Shown here one piece after another: positions 10,906-23,372 of a stretch of DNA of 64,000 nt (its first letter is position 1; each line of letters starts with the position of its first letter). This stretch comes from Chondrus crispus (taxonomy: Eukaryota > Rhodophyta > Florideophyceae > Gigartinales > Gigartinaceae), in the NCBI RefSeq assembly GCF_000350225.1, contig NW_005178710.1, forward strand, positions 197,763 to 261,762, written 5' to 3'. Below the pieces are notes generated by a model, which was given only the letters and a program-made list of their open reading frames with translations, ran no database searches and was not told the DNA's origin. Position numbers and translations under genes: made by a program.

Positions 10906-13900
10906 ATGGCGGGAACAGCGGGCGAAGACGTGGCAGAAGCAAGACGGCAGCAAAGAAACGCGCGTGCAAGGGAAAGAAGAGCGCAAGAGTCTGAATCTGA
11001 CGCTCAAGCACGTCGTGAGGCACGTCGAGCCCGTGCGAGAATCCGGACGGGGCAACAAACCGAATCTCAGAGGGAAGCGCGTCGTCAAGCCGACCGTGAA
11101 CGTGCTGCAGCACGAAGAGCAGCAGAGACGTCTGAGCAGCGCGAGGAGCGTCTCAGTCGACTGAGGGAGAGAGCCAGGGCCCGCAGAGCGGGAGAAACCA
11201 CCCCCCTCCGAAATGCGCGGCGCGAAGCGGATCGCATTGCGACACGAGGCACTAGAGCGGAGGAATGTACTCCTATTCGTGAGGGGCGGCGAGAATCGAA
11301 TCTTATTGCAACGCAAAGAGGCCGAGCCGAGGAAAATACTCCAATGATATCTTCGAGACAGGAGTCGAATCGCTTGGCAATGCGACAAGCGAGAGCTGTG
11401 GATATATCCCCTGTCATAGCTGCGCGGCAAAGATCCGACCGCCAGGCTCGAAGTGCCTCTCGACAGCTCTTCCCTCCACTACCCGAGTCCTCTCCTTCGT
11501 ACCGCGATCTCGGCATGATCCGTGTTGAGTGTTCACACTGCAAAGCTCTGCATTTCGTCCAAGAACGCATCGGGAGCAGCTCTGCCGCAAGGCCCATTTT
11601 TTCCACATGCTGTGGGAAGGGGAAGCTGTCATTGCCGCTTCTCCCCGACCCGCCAGCTCTTCTGCGCTCTCTTCTCATCGATGATACTCCAAGGGCCCGC
11701 AGCTTCCGTAAGAACATTCGAGCATACAATGTAGCGCTATCGATGGCATCCGTGGTCGCCAAATGGGTGAACAGAGGTCCCGGTCCTTCTAATTTTAACC
11801 CCACAATGACGATGCAGGGCGGGATGTACCATTACATGGGTCCCATGATGCCATCCGAAGGGCGGGCGCCTTCCTATGCTTCCGTTTACATTCATGACAC
11901 TGACTACGCCACCCAGACGCGCACAAGGCTTGGAACCTCTAGACAACTGGAAGAGGCACTGATGACGCAACTGACACACATGCTGCACGAATGCAACCCC
12001 TACGTGCAGACGTTTCTGTGTATGCGAGAATGGGCTCAATCTCCTCACAACAACTGTCCTGCCACGTACCAGATGGTCATCCATGCCGACCGCAGGCCAA
12101 GTCATGAGCACGTGCGCCGGTACAATGGTCCCGAAGCTTCTGAAGTCGCCGCATTGATCCCTGGAAATGAAGACGGAGAGATTGGGCGAAGAGATATCGT
12201 CGTGCGCAGGAGAGGGACTCTGAACAGTAACGGGAACGAAGTGCTGGATCCGATTTCAGTCAGTCATCGCGCATACGATCCATTGAGTTACGTGCTTTTG
12301 TTCCCGAACGGTAGAGATGGATGGTATCCAGAGCTTCGATTCTCCAGTGTTCAAGACGGCAGACGTACCAAGATTACTCCGATGATGTACTACGGATGGC
12401 ATTTGTTCGAAAGATCAGGCGAGTTCAGCACAATCTTGCACGCAGCACGACTCTTTCAGCAATACTTGGTTGACCAGTTCTGCAAAGTGGAGGCAGAAAG
12501 GCTTTCTTATCTCCGCCACAACCAGACACAACTTCGAGCCGCCGACTACACCTCACTGCGCGACAGCCTAGGAGACTCCCGTCGTGCTGAAGATGAAGCC
12601 GATGCCGTGCGTGCGGGACGACTGTTCATTCTCCCTTCCACGTACATTGGAGGTGACCGCTATATGAGGCAGCAGATGCACGACATCATTGCTATATCGA
12701 ACCAAATTGGCCACCCGGACATCTTCCTCACCATGACATGCAATCCAAGCTGGCCGGAGATCACAAGAGCCCTACTGCCGAACCAAACGCCTCAGGACAG
12801 ACCGGATCTGTGCGCACGTGTGTTTCGTCTGAAAATGAAAGATCTCATGTCCTTGGTCATCAACGAAGAAGTATTCCGAACCGTTGTTGCCCATGTACGA
12901 GTCATCGAGTTTCAGAAACGCGGTCTTCCCCACGCTCACGTTGTATTTTTCCTAGATGAAGTCTCCAAGAATGATCTGCGTACTCCCGAAAACGTCGACC
13001 GCATTATCTCTGCCGAGATCCCGTCTGCCCAAGATCCAGAACTCCAAGAGGTCGTGCTCAAGCATATGATTCACAATCCATGTGGAGAACACAATCCAAC
13101 AGCCGTGTGCATGGGCGAGCGGTACTGCAGGAAAGGGTTTCCAAAATCGTTCAAACACGAAACCAGCCAGTCCGACAGTGAGTACTACATCACGTACCGA
13201 AGAAGGGCACCCTCTGCAGGTGGCGTCTCCATCGAGCGACCCTCCCGTATTGGCCGACGACAGCAACCCGTCGTGGTAGACAACTCCTGGGTCATTCCCC
13301 ACAGTCCTGTGCTTCTACGTTCATTCGCTTGCCATTTGAATGTTGAACTCTGCGTGTCACGCGTTGGCGGAATCAAGTACCTCTTCAAGTATGTGTGCAA
13401 GGGACAAGACCGAGTGACCATGGAAATCACTGCCGAGAACGAGCGCTACGACGAGATCTCCAACTTCCAAGATGCCAGATACGTTTCGGCATCGGAGGCC
13501 GCATGGAGGTTATTCTCCTTTGACATTGTAGATCGCAATCCTCCAGTAGTCAGGCTTGCAGTGCATCTGCCCAACCACCACACGGTTTACTTTGAGGAAG
13601 GGCGAGAGCAGGAGGCGGCGCTTCGACCAGCAACAGGCACGAAGCTGACCGAGTGGTTTAAAGCCAACGAGAAGTACCCAAGCGCGCGGCATATTCGGTA
13701 CCACAAGTTTCCAAGGTACTTTACATGGAAGACACGCACCAAGTCATGGAGTCCAAGAGCAACCCTGCGAAGACGAAACGCCACCAGCGAAGAGGAAGCC
13801 TACGATTTCAGTGGTACAGGTGCCAACGTAGTCGGTCGAATCTACACTGTCAGTCCGAGGGAGGGTGAGCGCTACTTTCTTCGCCTCCTCCTCACACAAG

Positions 13901-15860
13901 TGCCAGGGGCAACATCCTTCGAGAACTTGCGAAATATCGACGGCGAGCAGTGCACCAGCTTCCGACAAGCTTGCTTACGACTCGGTTTGCTGGCCGACGA
14001 TGCCGAGTGGAAGCACGCAATCCGAGATTCATTCCGGTCAAGCTTCGTTCCTCTTTCTCATCTGTTTGCTACGATTCTGGCACACTGCCAGCCTTCGGAC
14101 CCTCTCTCGCTGTGGAACGACCACCTGGACATGTTTCTCACCGATATTCGCAATCGTGCACGCAGACAACCCATTCGAAGACAGCAGCTTCGCGATGATC
14201 ACCACGCCACATCTTACGTACTTCGAGAGGTACAGGAGGCTCTGCAGACCGTGCGATCCGACTGGACGCTCGCAAACTTCGGACTCCCACTGCCCGATGA
14301 CAGCCTGCCCGCTTTGGAACAGCAAAACGAGATCGAGACCCCCGAAGCTAGAGCGCAGCAGTGGGAAGGGCGACTACAGACGTCGTTGCCGCTGTTGAAC
14401 ACAAATCAACGCCATGCCTTTGACGAAATAGTGGGCTCCATGCTTCCAGGCGTATCCGTCTTTGCATTGCTTCAAGGATCGTCAAGCGCCGTGGCGGGAC
14501 CTCCTATGCCGACACGAAGTGGTCGTCTCTTCTTCCTCGATGCTCCTGGCGGAACAGGCAAACATTCGTGCTCAGAGCCATTCAAAACTTCCTTCGTACG
14601 CGCCGTAAGCAGGTCATCGCTGTCGCTACGTCTGCTGTTGCTGCTGTGCTGCTCGACGGTGGACGCACATCTCATTCCGTGTTCAAGATTCCCATTCCTG
14701 TATCTGCCGAAAGCACGTGCAGCTTCTCCGCAAACTCCGACACAGGCCGTACACTGCAACAAGTCGATCTCATCATATGGGACGAGATCGTCATGTGCCA
14801 TCGACATTGCATTGAGACTGTCGATCGCTCCCTTCGAGACTTGATGCAAACCGACCGGCCCTTCGGAGGAAAGTTCCTCGTGCTCGCTGGAGACTTTAGA
14901 CGAATCCTTCCCGTCGTTACGGGCGGGTCCCGAGGTCAAATCGTGAGCGCGTGCGTCAAGGCTTCCCCGCTGTATCGAGAGTGCCGATTCCTGCGCCTTA
15001 CCGAGAACATGCGCCTTGCTGCTCTCCGAGCGGACCCTGCAGCAGATGTGGAGGCTCTCAACTTTCCAGAATTCCTCCTCAGCGTCGGGGAAGGCAGACT
15101 TCAAGGCGAACAGCGCCCGGAATGGATCTCACTACCACAGTCCGTTGCGTTCGAGCACACCATCCGCAATTTATGCCTCAAGGTCTTCCAAGGGATTCGA
15201 GACAATCACGCCGACCCTGCCTGGCTCACCAAGCGCGTTATACTCACCACAAAGAACAGGCCGCTCGAGGAAGTCAACGAGGTCATCGGCAACATGATTC
15301 CGGGATCGTATCGAACGTATTTGAGCGCAGACAAGGTCGAGAACGAAGACACCAACGCGCTAATCTATCCCACAGAAATGCTCAACACCTTGACCGCCGG
15401 ATCTGCTCTACCAGACCACAAGCTCAAGCTCAAGAAAGGCTTCAACGTCATGCTTCTGCGCAATCTCGATCCCGCTACCGGTCACGTCAACGGCGCGCGA
15501 TATGTCATCGAGAACATGACCAACAACCTGCTCTTTCTACGCGTTACCACCAGGTCACACCAAGGCAACAGACTGTGTCTTCCTCGAATGCCCTGCGGAC
15601 CAGGAGACGACAAATTTCCCATCCCTGGCTTCACCCGAACGCAGTTCCCCATTCGCACGTGCTTCGCCCTTACAACGAACGAAGCGCAAGGCCAATCCTT
15701 CGGTGACCGCATTGGTCTCGACTTACGAGATCACTGCTTCTCGCACGGTCAACTCTACGTCGCACTATCAAGGACTACTCACCCAGGGAACGTCACTGTC
15801 CTCACTCGAGAGTCCAATGAAACAACGCGAAACATAGTGTACCCCGAGGTCCTTCAGTAG
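10906..15860 (+). pseudogene. H1 Rep-helicase (RepHel), split by a one-base deletion
   Basis: The start at 10906 is fixed by an in-frame TAA directly before the ATG. Residues 1 to about 190 are arginine-rich repeats of roughly 23 residues (RREADRIATRGTRAEE-like). A Cys/His cluster follows (CSHCKALHF, then CCGKGK). The Helitron Rep domain has the HUH pair in LPHAHVVFF (His676, His678) and paired tyrosines Y825 and Y829 in KYLFKYVCKG. The C-terminal part is a Pif1-like superfamily 1 helicase. One A is missing near 14560, inside the Walker A motif (GGTGK), compared with H2. The frame therefore shifts there and stops at 14844, and the rest of the helicase (IIWDE Walker B, LTTNEAQGQ) continues in another frame to 15860. 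Rep nicks and joins DNA for rolling-circle transposition and the helicase unwinds it. Confidence 0.92.
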
Positions 15861-15985
15861 TTACCAAAAAAAGTAAACGCCATTGTCTTTACATCTTTTC
15901 ATTGCCACCCTTCCCAAATAGTGTTCCTCCACGCTTTCTTGGCTCGGCGCGCGAAGCGCGCACGGAGCCCACTTGTATAATCTAA

Positions 15986-16666
15986 AAATGTTCCAGTGTC
16001 AAGTCGAACTAGCATGAATTATTTAGAATTATTCATGAAAATAAAAAAGTTATTCTTTTTTCCCCATCCAAAGAATAAGTTATTCTTTAGGAATTATTTA
16101 AATTATTTAAATATGAATATATTTTTGATATCCTTTGTGAGGGATGCTTGCATTAAGATATCGTTTGGAACTGGGCTGGTGTGCTTGGGTTGCGCTCCGC
16201 GAACTTCGCATAAAAGGACATTGAATTTCACTGCACTTGAGCGCGGTCGAGGAAATGACGCTCTTCTGCTTTCTTGAAGAAAAAAAAGCAACTGCAAGGG
16301 ATATTGGGCAACGACCTTCGACCTTAATTGGTGTAGAACAATTGGTGCCCACGATGTAGTGAACATTTTTATGGTAGTTGACGGCCTGAAGTGCTCACAA
16401 ACACTTCAACCCGCGATTTCTGACGAAGCAGGCTGTCAACGGAGCGTGAGTCCGTACCAAGGCGCTTCATATGCCTCAAGAAAGTATCCCACATTGCTCT
16501 CATATCCGTCTTTTCCTTCCAAGGTTCAGGGGTCATTCTGGAACCGCGTATATTGCGCGGTTACCGATGCGTTCCTCATTCTCAGCCTGAAGACAACTCC
16601 TACTCTTCGATTGGTGCGCCTTCGCATCTGGGAGTGCTGTGTACTATCCCATAATCACACAACTGA
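15986..16666. other. AT-rich spacer between Helitrons, no gene recognised
   Basis: An AT-rich stretch with short palindromes, for example AAAGAATAAGTTATTCTTT near 16069, then more balanced sequence. A 123-codon frame from 16359 has no recognisable features. ATTGGTGCCCACGATG near 16339 resembles a primer-binding site but no LTR end could be matched to it. This may be the flank of the hAT element or the decayed 5' part of G5. Confidence 0.5.
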
Positions 16667-16912
16667 GGGACATTCCATTCATCGTGATTGGCAATCATGC
16701 AATCACGCAATCACGCGATCACGACATTAATTTAACGTCTTTCTGCAAGTTGGAGCACAAGATTAATTTTAAGTCGATCGTTTATTTCTGTAATGAGCAT
16801 GACCAATTTTTAGGAAACGTAATATAAACAACCAACCACAAGGGAGCAGCCACTATTTATTGACGTGATTGCGTGATTGCGTGATTGCCAATCACGATGA
16901 ATGGAATGGCCC
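16667..16912. mobile_element. 246-bp MITE with about 48-bp terminal inverted repeats
   Basis: The left end GGGACATTCCATTCATCGTG... and the right end ...CGATGAATGGAATGGCCC are inverted copies over about 48 bases, and the inner part is a run of GTGATTGC units. TGA at 16664-16666 and TGA at 16913-16915 could be a 3-bp target duplication, which would fit a PIF/Harbinger-like element. No coding capacity. Confidence 0.8.
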
Positions 16913-17072
16913 TGAGAGATGAGCACCCCACATACACAACATGAAGATTGCGGTGCGGTTGCTGTCATTCACAGCAAGGGTAGATGCCTATGGCAACCTG
17001 CCGATTCCTATCAATATGACACTACTGTAGACGCTCTCACAAACCGCTCATCCACCTATCTGTATACTAAAA
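16913..17072. other. spacer before H2, possibly decayed G5 RT
   Basis: No convincing gene. One frame (16919 to about 17068) reads DSYQYDTTVDALTNR, weakly like the start of an RT just before the block found at 36133. This would make H2 and G2 insertions in G5, but the match is too weak to rely on. Confidence 0.25.
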
Positions 17073-20000
17073 TCGTTGTCTGTGTGTCTGTCTGTATGTC
17101 CTTGCGCTCCCGCGTTGCCATTGGCGCACGGGGGCGGCGCCGCGGTGACAAGTGGCGGCCACGTGCGGGGCGTCCTGGCCGCAGGCCAGGCCGCCACGGG
17201 GACACGTGGCGTCCTGGCCGCAGTGCAGGCCGCCACGGGGACACGTGGCGTGACAAGTGGCGCGCCCCGAGTCACAAATGGCGACACCTGGCGGTAAAAT
17301 TAATTTTATTTTGAATTTCGAACTGTTACACCAATGCGGCACTACAGTAGCGTGCCGGTGACAAGTGGCGACACGTGGCGGCGCCCCTGGTGACAAGTGG
17401 CGGTGAGGCGAAAGCGCGCACGAATAGAAACCTTTTTTACATAGCGGCACGTCGGCAGCACAGTACCGGCTTTCGAGTTCAACAACCTTCAGCAATTTTT
17501 CACCACGTGACGATTCCCTGGTAGCGTGGTGACCAGAGTCGGGGCAAGGCAGCGATCGTGATTCTATGCCGGCTTAGTAGTGGGTTGAATACGGCATTCC
17601 CCGCGAAAAGTTTACCGGATTGCTTGACGGCATCCGGATAGTCCCTAGGTGCTATTGCGCTTTGCTTTTAGTAAAGCGTGGTAGTCTGCCGCTGTGCAGG
17701 AAGCCTAATCCGATAGCACACCATTTCTTGGTGTTGTAGTATCGGGCTCGGAACAACGGCCTCCGCAGAGCAATCTGCGGACGTCGGACTGACGTTGTTT
17801 TCAACGTCGACAACGAAGATCAAACGCAGCCTCCGTCAAACTATAGAGGCTGCAAGAAGACCCAGTGTAGGTGCCGTTAGGGCTTGGGAAACCTAACCAC
17901 CGCACTGAGGGAAAAGGGAGCGCGCGTACATAGCGACCCCGGCGGGAAGAGCCTTGCAAGAGGTTCTTTCTAATACCGGGCTCCCTGGGAGTAGAAATAG
18001 ACAAGGTGGTCGTACTCTGAGTATTAATACTGTACCCTGTGTATACTAGGACCATTAGTCTATTTCTATTTCTATTTCGTTTTTGGTTCTTTTGAATCAC
18101 GGGATAGTACAAGACATTAAAGGCCCTATATTGTTACTCTTTTGCTAAGTGCTCTTGCGGACGACCTAGCTGGCTGACGTTGCGTTTAGACCTTTGAGGA
18201 CTGCTTGCTACGACTCATAGCGATCTACAACGGACCCCTCGCACTTGCGTCAACCCTAGCTGCACTTGCAGGGATAACACTAGCGCGCCAAGCAGAACAT
18301 AAATGGCGGGAACAGCGGGCGAAGACGTGGCAGAAGCAAGACGGCAGCAAAGAAACGCGCGTGCAAGGGAAAGAAGAGCGCAAGAGTCTGAATCTGACGC
18401 TCAAGCACGTCGTGAGGCACGTCGAGCCCGTGCGAGAATCCGGACGGGGCAACAAACCGAATCTCAGAGGGAAGCGCGTCGTCAAGCCGACCGTGAACGT
18501 GCTGCAGCACGAAGAGCAGCAGAGACGTCTGAGCAGCGCGAGGAGCGTCTCAGTCGACTGAGGGAGAGAGCCAGGGCCCGCAGAGCGGGAGAAACCACCC
18601 CCCTCCGAAATGCGCGGCGCGAAGCGGATCGCATTGCGACACGAGGCACTAGAGCGGAGGAATGTACTCCTATTCGTGAGGGGCGGCGAGAATCGAATCT
18701 TATTGCAACGCAAAGAGGCCGAGCCGAGGAAAATACTCCAATGATATCTTCGAGACAGGAGTCGAATCGCTTGGCAATGCGACAAGCGAGAGCTGTGGAT
18801 ATATCCCCCGTCATTGCTGCGCGGCAAAGATCCGACCGCCAGGCTCGAAGTGCCTCTCGACAGCTCTTCCCTCCACTACCCGAGTCCTTTCCTTCGTACC
18901 GCGATCTCGGCATGATCCGTGTTGAGTGTTCGCACTGCAAAGCTCTGCATTTCGTCCAAGAACGCATCGGGAGCAGCTCTGCCGCAAGGCCCATTTTTCC
19001 ACATGCTGTGGGAAGGGGAAGCTGTCATTGCCGCTTCTCCCCGACCCGCCAGCTCTTCTGCGCTCTCTTCTCATCGATGATACTCCAAGGGCCTGCAGCT
19101 TCCGTAAGAACATTCGAGCATACAATGTAGCGCTATCGATGGCATCCGTGGTCGCCAAATGGGTGAACAGAGGTCCCGGTCCTTCTAATTTTAACCCCAC
19201 AATGACGATGCAGGGCGGGATGTACCATTACATGGGTCCCATGATGCCATCCGAAGGGCGGGCGCCTTCCTATGCTTCCGTTTACATTCATGACACTGAC
19301 TACGCCACCCAGACGCGCACAAGGCTTGGAACCTCTAGACAACTGGAAGAGGCACTGATGACGCAACTGACACACATGCTGCACGAATGCAACCCCTACG
19401 TGCAGACGTTTCTGTGTATGCGAGAATGGGCTCAATCTCCTCACAACAACTGTCCTGCCACGTACCAGATGGTCATCCATGCCGACCGCAGGCCAAGTCA
19501 TGAGCACGTGCGCCGGTACAATGGTCCCGAAGCTTCTGAAGTCGCCGCATTGATCCCTGGAAATGAAGACGGAGAGATTGGGCGAAGAGATATCGTCGTG
19601 CGCAGGAGAGGGACTCTGAACAGTAACGGGAACGAAGTGCTGGATCCGATTTCAGTCAGTCATCGCGCATACGATCCATTGAGTTACGTGCTTTTGTTCC
19701 CGAACGGTAGAGATGGATGGTATCCAGAGCTTCGATTCTCCAGTGTTCAAGACGGCAGACGTACCAAGATTACTCCGATGATGTACTACGGATGGCATTT
19801 GTTCGAAAGATCAGGCGAGTTCAGCACAATCTTGCACGCAGCACGACTCTTTCAGCAATACTTGGTTGACCAGTTCTGCAAAGTGGAGGCAGAAAGGCTT
19901 TCTTATCTCCGCCACAACCAGACACAACTTCGAGCCGCCGACTACACCTCACTGCGCGACAGCCTAGGAGACTCCCGTCGTGCTGAAGATGAAGCCGATG

Positions 20001-23000
20001 CCGTGCGTGCGGGACGACTGTTCATTCTCCCTTCCACGTACATTGGAGGTGACCGCTATATGAGGCAGCAGATGCACGACATCATTGCTATATCGAACCA
20101 AATTGGCCACCCGGACATCTTCCTCACCATGACATGCAATCCAAGCTGGCCGGAGATCACAAGAGCCCTACTGCCGAACCAAACGCCTCAGGACAGACCG
20201 GATCTGTGCGCACGTGTGTTTCGTCTCAAAATGAAAGATCTCATGTCCTTGGTCATCAACGAAGAAGTATTCGGAACCGTTGTTGCCCATGTACGAGTCA
20301 TCGAGTTTCAGAAACGCGGTCTTCCCCACGCTCACGTTGTATTTTTCCTAGATGAAGTCTCCAAGAATGATCTGCGTACTCCCGAAAACGTCGACCGCAT
20401 TATCTCTGCCGAGATCCCGTCTGCCCAAGATCCAGAACTCCAAGAGGTCGTGCTCAAGCATATGATTCACAATCCATGTGGAGAACACAATCCAACAGCC
20501 GTGTGCATGGGCGAGCGGTACTGCAGGAAAGGGTTTCCAAAATCGTTCAAACACGAAACCAGCCAGTCCGACAGTGAGTACTACATCACGTACCGAAGAA
20601 GGGCACCCTCTGCAGGTGGCGTCTCCATCGAGCGACCCTCCCGTATTGGCCGACGACAGCAACCCGTCGTGGTAGACAACTCCTGGGTCATTCCCCACAG
20701 TCCTGTGCTTCTACGTTCATTCGCTTGCCATTTGAATGTTGAACTCTGCGTGTCACGCGTTGGCGGAATCAAGTACCTCTTCAAGTATGTGTGCAAGGGA
20801 CAAGACCGAGTGACCATGGAAATCACTGCCGAGAACGAGCGCTACGACGAGATCTCCAACTTCCAAGATGCCAGATACGTTTCGGCATCGGAGGCCGCAT
20901 GGAGGTTATTCTCCTTTGACATTGTAGACCGCAATCCTCCAGTAGTCAGGCTTGCAGTGCATCTGCCCAACCACCACACGGTTTACTTTGAGGAAGGGCG
21001 AGAGCAGGAGGCGGCGCTTCGACCAGCAACAGGCACGAAGCTGACCGAGTGGTTTAAAGCCAACGAGAAGTACCCAAGCGCGCGGCATATTCGGTACTAC
21101 AAGTTTCCAAGGTACTTTACGTGGAAGACACACACCAAGTCATGGAGTCCAAGAGCAACCCTGCGAAGACGGAACGCCAGCAGCGAAGAGGAAGCCTACG
21201 ATTTCAGTGGTACAGGTGTCAACGTAGTCGGTCGAATCTACACTGTCAGTCCGAGGGAGGGTGAGCGCTACTTTCTTCGCCTCCTCCTCACACAAGTGCC
21301 AGGTGCAACATCCTTCGAGAACTTGCGAAATATCGACGGCGAGCAGTGCACCAGCTTCCGACAAGCTTGCTTACTACTCGGTTTGCTGGCCGACGATGCC
21401 GAGTGGAAGCACGCAATCCGAGATTCATTCCGGTCAAGCTTCGTTCCTCTTTCTCATCTGTTTGCTACGATTCTGGCACACTGCCAGCCTTCGGACCCTC
21501 TCTCGCTGTGGAACGACCACCTGGACATGTTTCTCACCGATATTCGCAATCGTGCACGCGGACAACCTATTCGAAGACAGCAGCTTCGCGATGATCACCA
21601 CGCCACATCTTACGTGCTTCGAGAGGTACAGGAGGCCCTGCAGATCGTGCGTTCCGACTGGACACTCGCAAACTTTGGACTCCCACTGCCCAATGACAGC
21701 CTTCCCGCTTTGGAACAGCAAAACGAGATCGAGACCCCCGAAGCTAGAGCGCAGCAGTCGGAAGAGCGACTACAGACGTCGTTGCCGCTGTTGAACACAA
21801 ATCAACGCCATGCCTTTGACGAAATAGTGGGCTCCATGCTTCCAGGCGTATCCGTCTTTGCATTGCTTCAAGGATCCTCAAGCGCCGTGGCGGGACCTTC
21901 TATGCCGACACGAAGTGGTCGTCTCTTCTTCCTCGATGCTCCTGGCGGAACAGGCAAAACATTCGTGCTCAGCGCCATTCAAGACTTCCTTCGTACGCGC
22001 CGTAAGCAAGTCATCGCTGTCGCTACGTCTGCTGTTGCTGCTGTGTTGCTCGACGGTGGACGCACCGCTCATTCCGTGTTCAAGATTCCCATTCCTGTAT
22101 CTGCCGACAGCACGTGCAGCTTCTCCGCAAACTCCGACACTGGCCGTACACTGCAACAAGTCGATCTCATCATATGGGACGAGATCTTCATGTTCCATCG
22201 ACATTGCATTGAGACTGTCGATCGCTCCCTTCGCGACTTGATGCAAACCGACCGGCCCTTCGGAGGAAAGTTCCTCGTGCTCGCTGGAGACTTTAGACAA
22301 ATCCTTCCCGTCGTTCCGGGCGGGTCCCGAGGTCAAATCGTGAGCGCGTGCGTCAAGGCTTCCCCGCTGTATCGAGAGTGCCGATTCCTGCGCCTTACCG
22401 AGAACATGCGCCTTGCTGCTCTCCGAGCGGACCCTGCAGCAGATGTGGAGGCTCTCAACTTTCCAGAGTTCCTCCTCAGCGTCGGGGAAGGCAGAATTAA
22501 CGCCGAACAGCGCCTGGAATGGATCTCACTACCACAGTCCGTTGCGTTCGAGCATACCATCCGCAATTTATGCCTCAAGGTCTTCCAAGGGATTCGAGAC
22601 AATCACGCCGACCCTGCCTGGCTCACCAAGCGCGTTATACTCACCACAAAGAACAGGCCGCTCGAGGAAGTCAACGAGGTCATCGGCAACATGATTCTGG
22701 GATCGTATCGAACGTATTTGAGCGCAGACAAGGTCGACAACGAAGACACCAACGCGCTAATCTATCCCACAGAAATGCTCAACACCTTGACCGCCGGATC
22801 TGCTCTACCAGACCACAAGCTCAAGCTCAAGAAATGCTTCATCGTCATGCTTCTGCGCAATCTCGATCCCGCTACCGGTCACGTCAACGGCGCGCGATAT
22901 GTCATCGAGAACATGGCCAACAACCTGCTCTTTCTACGCGTTACCACCGGGTCACACCAAGGCAACAGACTGTGTCTTCCTCGAATGCCCTGCGGACCAG

Positions 23001-23372
23001 GAGACGACAACTTTCCCATCCCTGGCTTCACCCGAACGCAGTTCCCCATTCGCACGTGCTTCGCCCTTACAACGAACAAAGCGCAAGGCCAATCCTTCGG
23101 TGGCCGCATTGGTCTCGACTTACGAGATCACTGCTTCTCGCACGGTCAACTCTACGTCGCACTATCAAGGACTACTCACCCAGGCAACGTCACTGTCCTC
23201 ACTCGAGAGTCCAATGAAACAACGCGAAACATAGTGTACCCCGAGGTCCTTCAGTAGTTACCAAAAAAAGTAAACGCCATTGTCTTTACATCTTGTCATT
23301 GCCATCCTTCCCAAATAGTGTTCCTCCACGCTTTCTTGGCTCGGCGCGCGAAGCGCGCACGGAGCCCACTTG
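17073..23372 (+). mobile_element. Helitron H2, near-identical to H1
   Basis: It begins TCGTTGTCTGTG after CTAAAA, as H1 does, and shares the 5' minisatellite, the leader, the RepHel gene and the 3' hairpin (about 23328-23358). The last shared bases are CACTTGTA; the next bases belong to the truncated G2 LTR. The similarity with H1 extends over both non-coding ends with few differences, so the two copies arose recently from a common source. Confidence 0.9.
18303..23257 (+). pseudogene. H2 Rep-helicase (RepHel), split by a one-base deletion near the N-terminus
   Basis: Same start context and domain order as the H1 gene. A T run of six in H1 (11597-11602) is five here (18994-18998), which shifts the frame inside the Cys/His cluster, so the first frame stops at 19130. 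The remaining 1443-codon frame, entered upstream at 18926, holds the whole Rep domain (LPHAHVVFF, KYLFKYVCKG) and an uninterrupted helicase with an intact Walker A GGTGKTF near 21950, Walker B IIWDEIFMF, and LTTNKAQGQSFGGRIGLDL near the C-terminus. The break therefore differs from that in H1. The catalytic part could still be made if translation began downstream, but I see no evidence for that. Confidence 0.92.

Larger units (their letters stand above)
9597..15985 (+). mobile_element. Helitron H1, autonomous-type rolling-circle element
   Basis: The 5' end (TCCGTGTCTGTG, preceded by CTAAAA) matches the 5' end of H2 at 17073. A long 5' region leads to one Rep-helicase gene, and the 3' end carries a GC-rich hairpin: GGCTCGGCGCGCG and CGCGCACGGAGCC at about 15941-15971 form imperfect arms around AAG. 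After the hairpin H1 and H2 share CACTTGTA and then diverge, so I place the end near 15985. A CTAA tetranucleotide lies a few bases further on, so the exact 3' terminus is uncertain. No target duplication is expected for Helitrons. The coding part differs from H2 at few positions. Confidence 0.9.

Noticed and set aside
10828..11430. Arg/Leu/Ser-rich frame opposite the RepHel N-terminus, present in both Helitrons
   Set aside because: It is the complement of the arginine-rich repeats, and its presence in both copies follows from their near identity.
12926..12940. HUH motif as a plasmid relaxase or CRESS-type Rep
   Set aside because: The Cys/His cluster, the Tyr pair in KYLFKYVCKG and the fused Pif1 helicase are those of Helitrons.
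16335..16350. Primer-binding site of a further LTR element
   Set aside because: No matching LTR end or gag follows, and it does not match the G5 3' LTR.
16650..16910. Repeated ATCACGCAATCACG units as a CRISPR-like array
   Set aside because: They are short, contiguous and inverted between the two ends; there are no spacers and the genome is eukaryotic.
16919..17068. N-terminal RT of G5 just before H2
   Set aside because: Only a weak likeness over about 15 residues; it would neatly explain the nest but cannot be supported by eye.
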